NCBI GenBank assembly: GCA_937942965.1
Contig: CALDGN010000262.1
Span: forward strand, 1 to 12,764
Origin: an uncultured Acidimicrobiales bacterium
Lineage (GTDB): Bacteria; Actinomycetota; Acidimicrobiia; Acidimicrobiales; UBA10347
Reading direction: 5' to 3'
DNA length: 12,764 nucleotides
Shown here: piece after piece, positions 12,180-12,764 of the stretch
How the letters are laid out: each line of letters opens with the position of its first letter
How positions within the stretch are numbered: position 1 is the first letter of the stretch
Notes under the pieces: generated by a model
Databases searched by the model: none
What the model was told of the DNA's origin: nothing
The model's input: only the letters and a program-made list of their open reading frames with translations
Program-made: the position numbers and the translations under genes

Positions 12180-12764
12180 TCAGTCGAGCGACTCGCCCAG
12201 TTGCTCAGCGAGGCGTCGGAGCTGGCCGCGAAGCGTTTCGACCTCGGCTTCGAGCTCGCCGACGCGGTCGATCAAATCTTGGTCAGCAGCTGGTGCCGGC
12301 GGTGCAGCAGCAGAGGATGGCGCTCCGGGAGTGGCGGCCGCCGTTGCCGTCGGCGTCGGCGCTGCTGTGGGGACCGTTGTTGGAGCCGCTGGCGCTGACC
12401 CGGCAGGCGCTGCCGTCGCCGCTTCGGCATCCTCGCCGTCGCCCAAGAGGTGCTGCCAGCGGGCTTCCTTTTGGCCGGGTTGACGGGCGAGTTGCTGGAC
12501 GAGTCCTCGAGAGGCGAGACCTTCGAGGCAAGCGTCGACTTCTTCGAGGGTTTCGAAGCCGTGCTGGCGTTCGGTGCGCAGTCGGAGCTCGCCGACCGTT
12601 TGTGCGCCCCGAAGCAACAGCACCGAGACGACGGCGAGCGCGCCTTGGTCGAGCGAGAGCACCTCGTCGAGGGCATGGCGATGCTTGGTGGACCGTGAGC
12701 CCTGCGTGTGGACCCGGCGCACAAGGTTGCGTTGGCGGAGCTCCATGAGGGCGCCATCGATCGT
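12180..12764 (-). CDS. DUF480/YceH-like winged-helix protein, 5' partial
   Basis: The frame is open to the right edge of the window, so the N-terminus is missing; the ATG at 12746 is internal to the family pattern. The visible 194 residues begin inside the first winged helix (LMELRQRNLVRRVH). They continue through a connecting KHRHALDEVLSL and then the second winged helix (LAVVSVLLLRGAQTVGELRLRTERQHGFETLEEVDACLEGLASRGLV). A RQPGQKEARWQHLL signature strand follows, which is diagnostic for UPF0502/YceH. A low-complexity Ala/Pro/Thr linker and a C-terminal coiled coil (LIDRVGELEAEVETLRGQLRRLAEQLG) complete it, as is common in actinobacterial members. A DNA-binding or regulatory role is suggested by the fold only. 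It lies upstream of thiamine diphosphokinase with a 1-nt gap. Confidence 0.88.
   Translation of the reverse strand, partial: TIDGALMELRQRNLVRRVHTQGSRSTKHRHALDEVLSLDQGALAVVSVLLLRGAQTVGELRLRTERQHGFETLEEVDACLEGLASRGLVQQLARQPGQKEARWQHLLGDGEDAEAATAAPAGSAPAAPTTVPTAAPTPTATAAATPGAPSSAAAPPAPAADQDLIDRVGELEAEVETLRGQLRRLAEQLGESLD

Noticed and set aside
11573..12748. A 391-codon plus-strand frame opposite thiN and the YceH-like gene
   Set aside because: It spans two real opposite genes and their junction and ends in Arg/Ala-rich low complexity. It has no family features.

Overview
This is a GC-rich chromosomal segment that most likely comes from an actinobacterium. The evidence is a mycothiol-biosynthesis ligase (mshC), an InhA/FabI-type enoyl reductase, a tandem pair of CNNM/CBS membrane proteins like the adjacent Rv1842c/Rv1841c pair of Mycobacterium, a 13E12-type HNH protein, and first genes that lack Shine-Dalgarno sites but have TANNNT -10 boxes right at the start codon. 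The gene set and GC-rich style fit the Acidimicrobiia (Ilumatobacter-like), but that placement is an inference. The window is mostly housekeeping and cell-envelope DNA. I see no CRISPR array, prophage, toxin-antitoxin pair, defence island, tRNA or rRNA.

Layout. (1) Positions 1-1131 (+) hold the 3' part of an unrecognised protein with an internally duplicated domain. (2) Positions 1147-4656 (-) hold a tight four-gene run transcribed leftward: mshC, a PlsC-type lysophospholipid acyltransferase, a ferritin-like (AurF-like) diiron protein, and a small single-pass membrane protein. Gaps are 5-17 nt, so they probably form one operon. (3) fabI (4682-5446, +) diverges from mshC across a 25-nt gap that carries two back-to-back -10 elements. 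(4) Positions 5479-7435 (-) hold a secreted coiled-coil M23 peptidase followed by a Nudix hydrolase. (5) Positions 7538-9900 (+) hold two paralogous CNNM/CBS proteins joined by an ATGA overlap. (6) Positions 9901-10102 hold a hairpin, a two-copy 25-bp tandem repeat and a leader hairpin in front of a 13E12-like HNH protein (10103-11437, +), the one gene that looks mobile or multicopy. (7) A strong hairpin in the convergent gap precedes thiamine diphosphokinase (11522-12178, -), which follows a DUF480/YceH-like winged-helix gene that runs off the right edge.

Functional picture. mshC (thiol redox), the acyltransferase (phospholipid synthesis) and fabI (fatty-acid elongation) are around one divergent promoter. 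This puts membrane-lipid synthesis and the main actinobacterial low-molecular-weight thiol under neighbouring control. The M23 peptidase and the CNNM pair are divergently expressed envelope functions.

The best leads are the compact divergent promoter between mshC and fabI, the mshC-acyltransferase-diiron gene cluster, the tandem repeat plus leader hairpin before the HNH gene, the Ala in FabI at the InhA Ser94 position, and the duplicated-domain protein at the left edge. None of these is clearly a new system.
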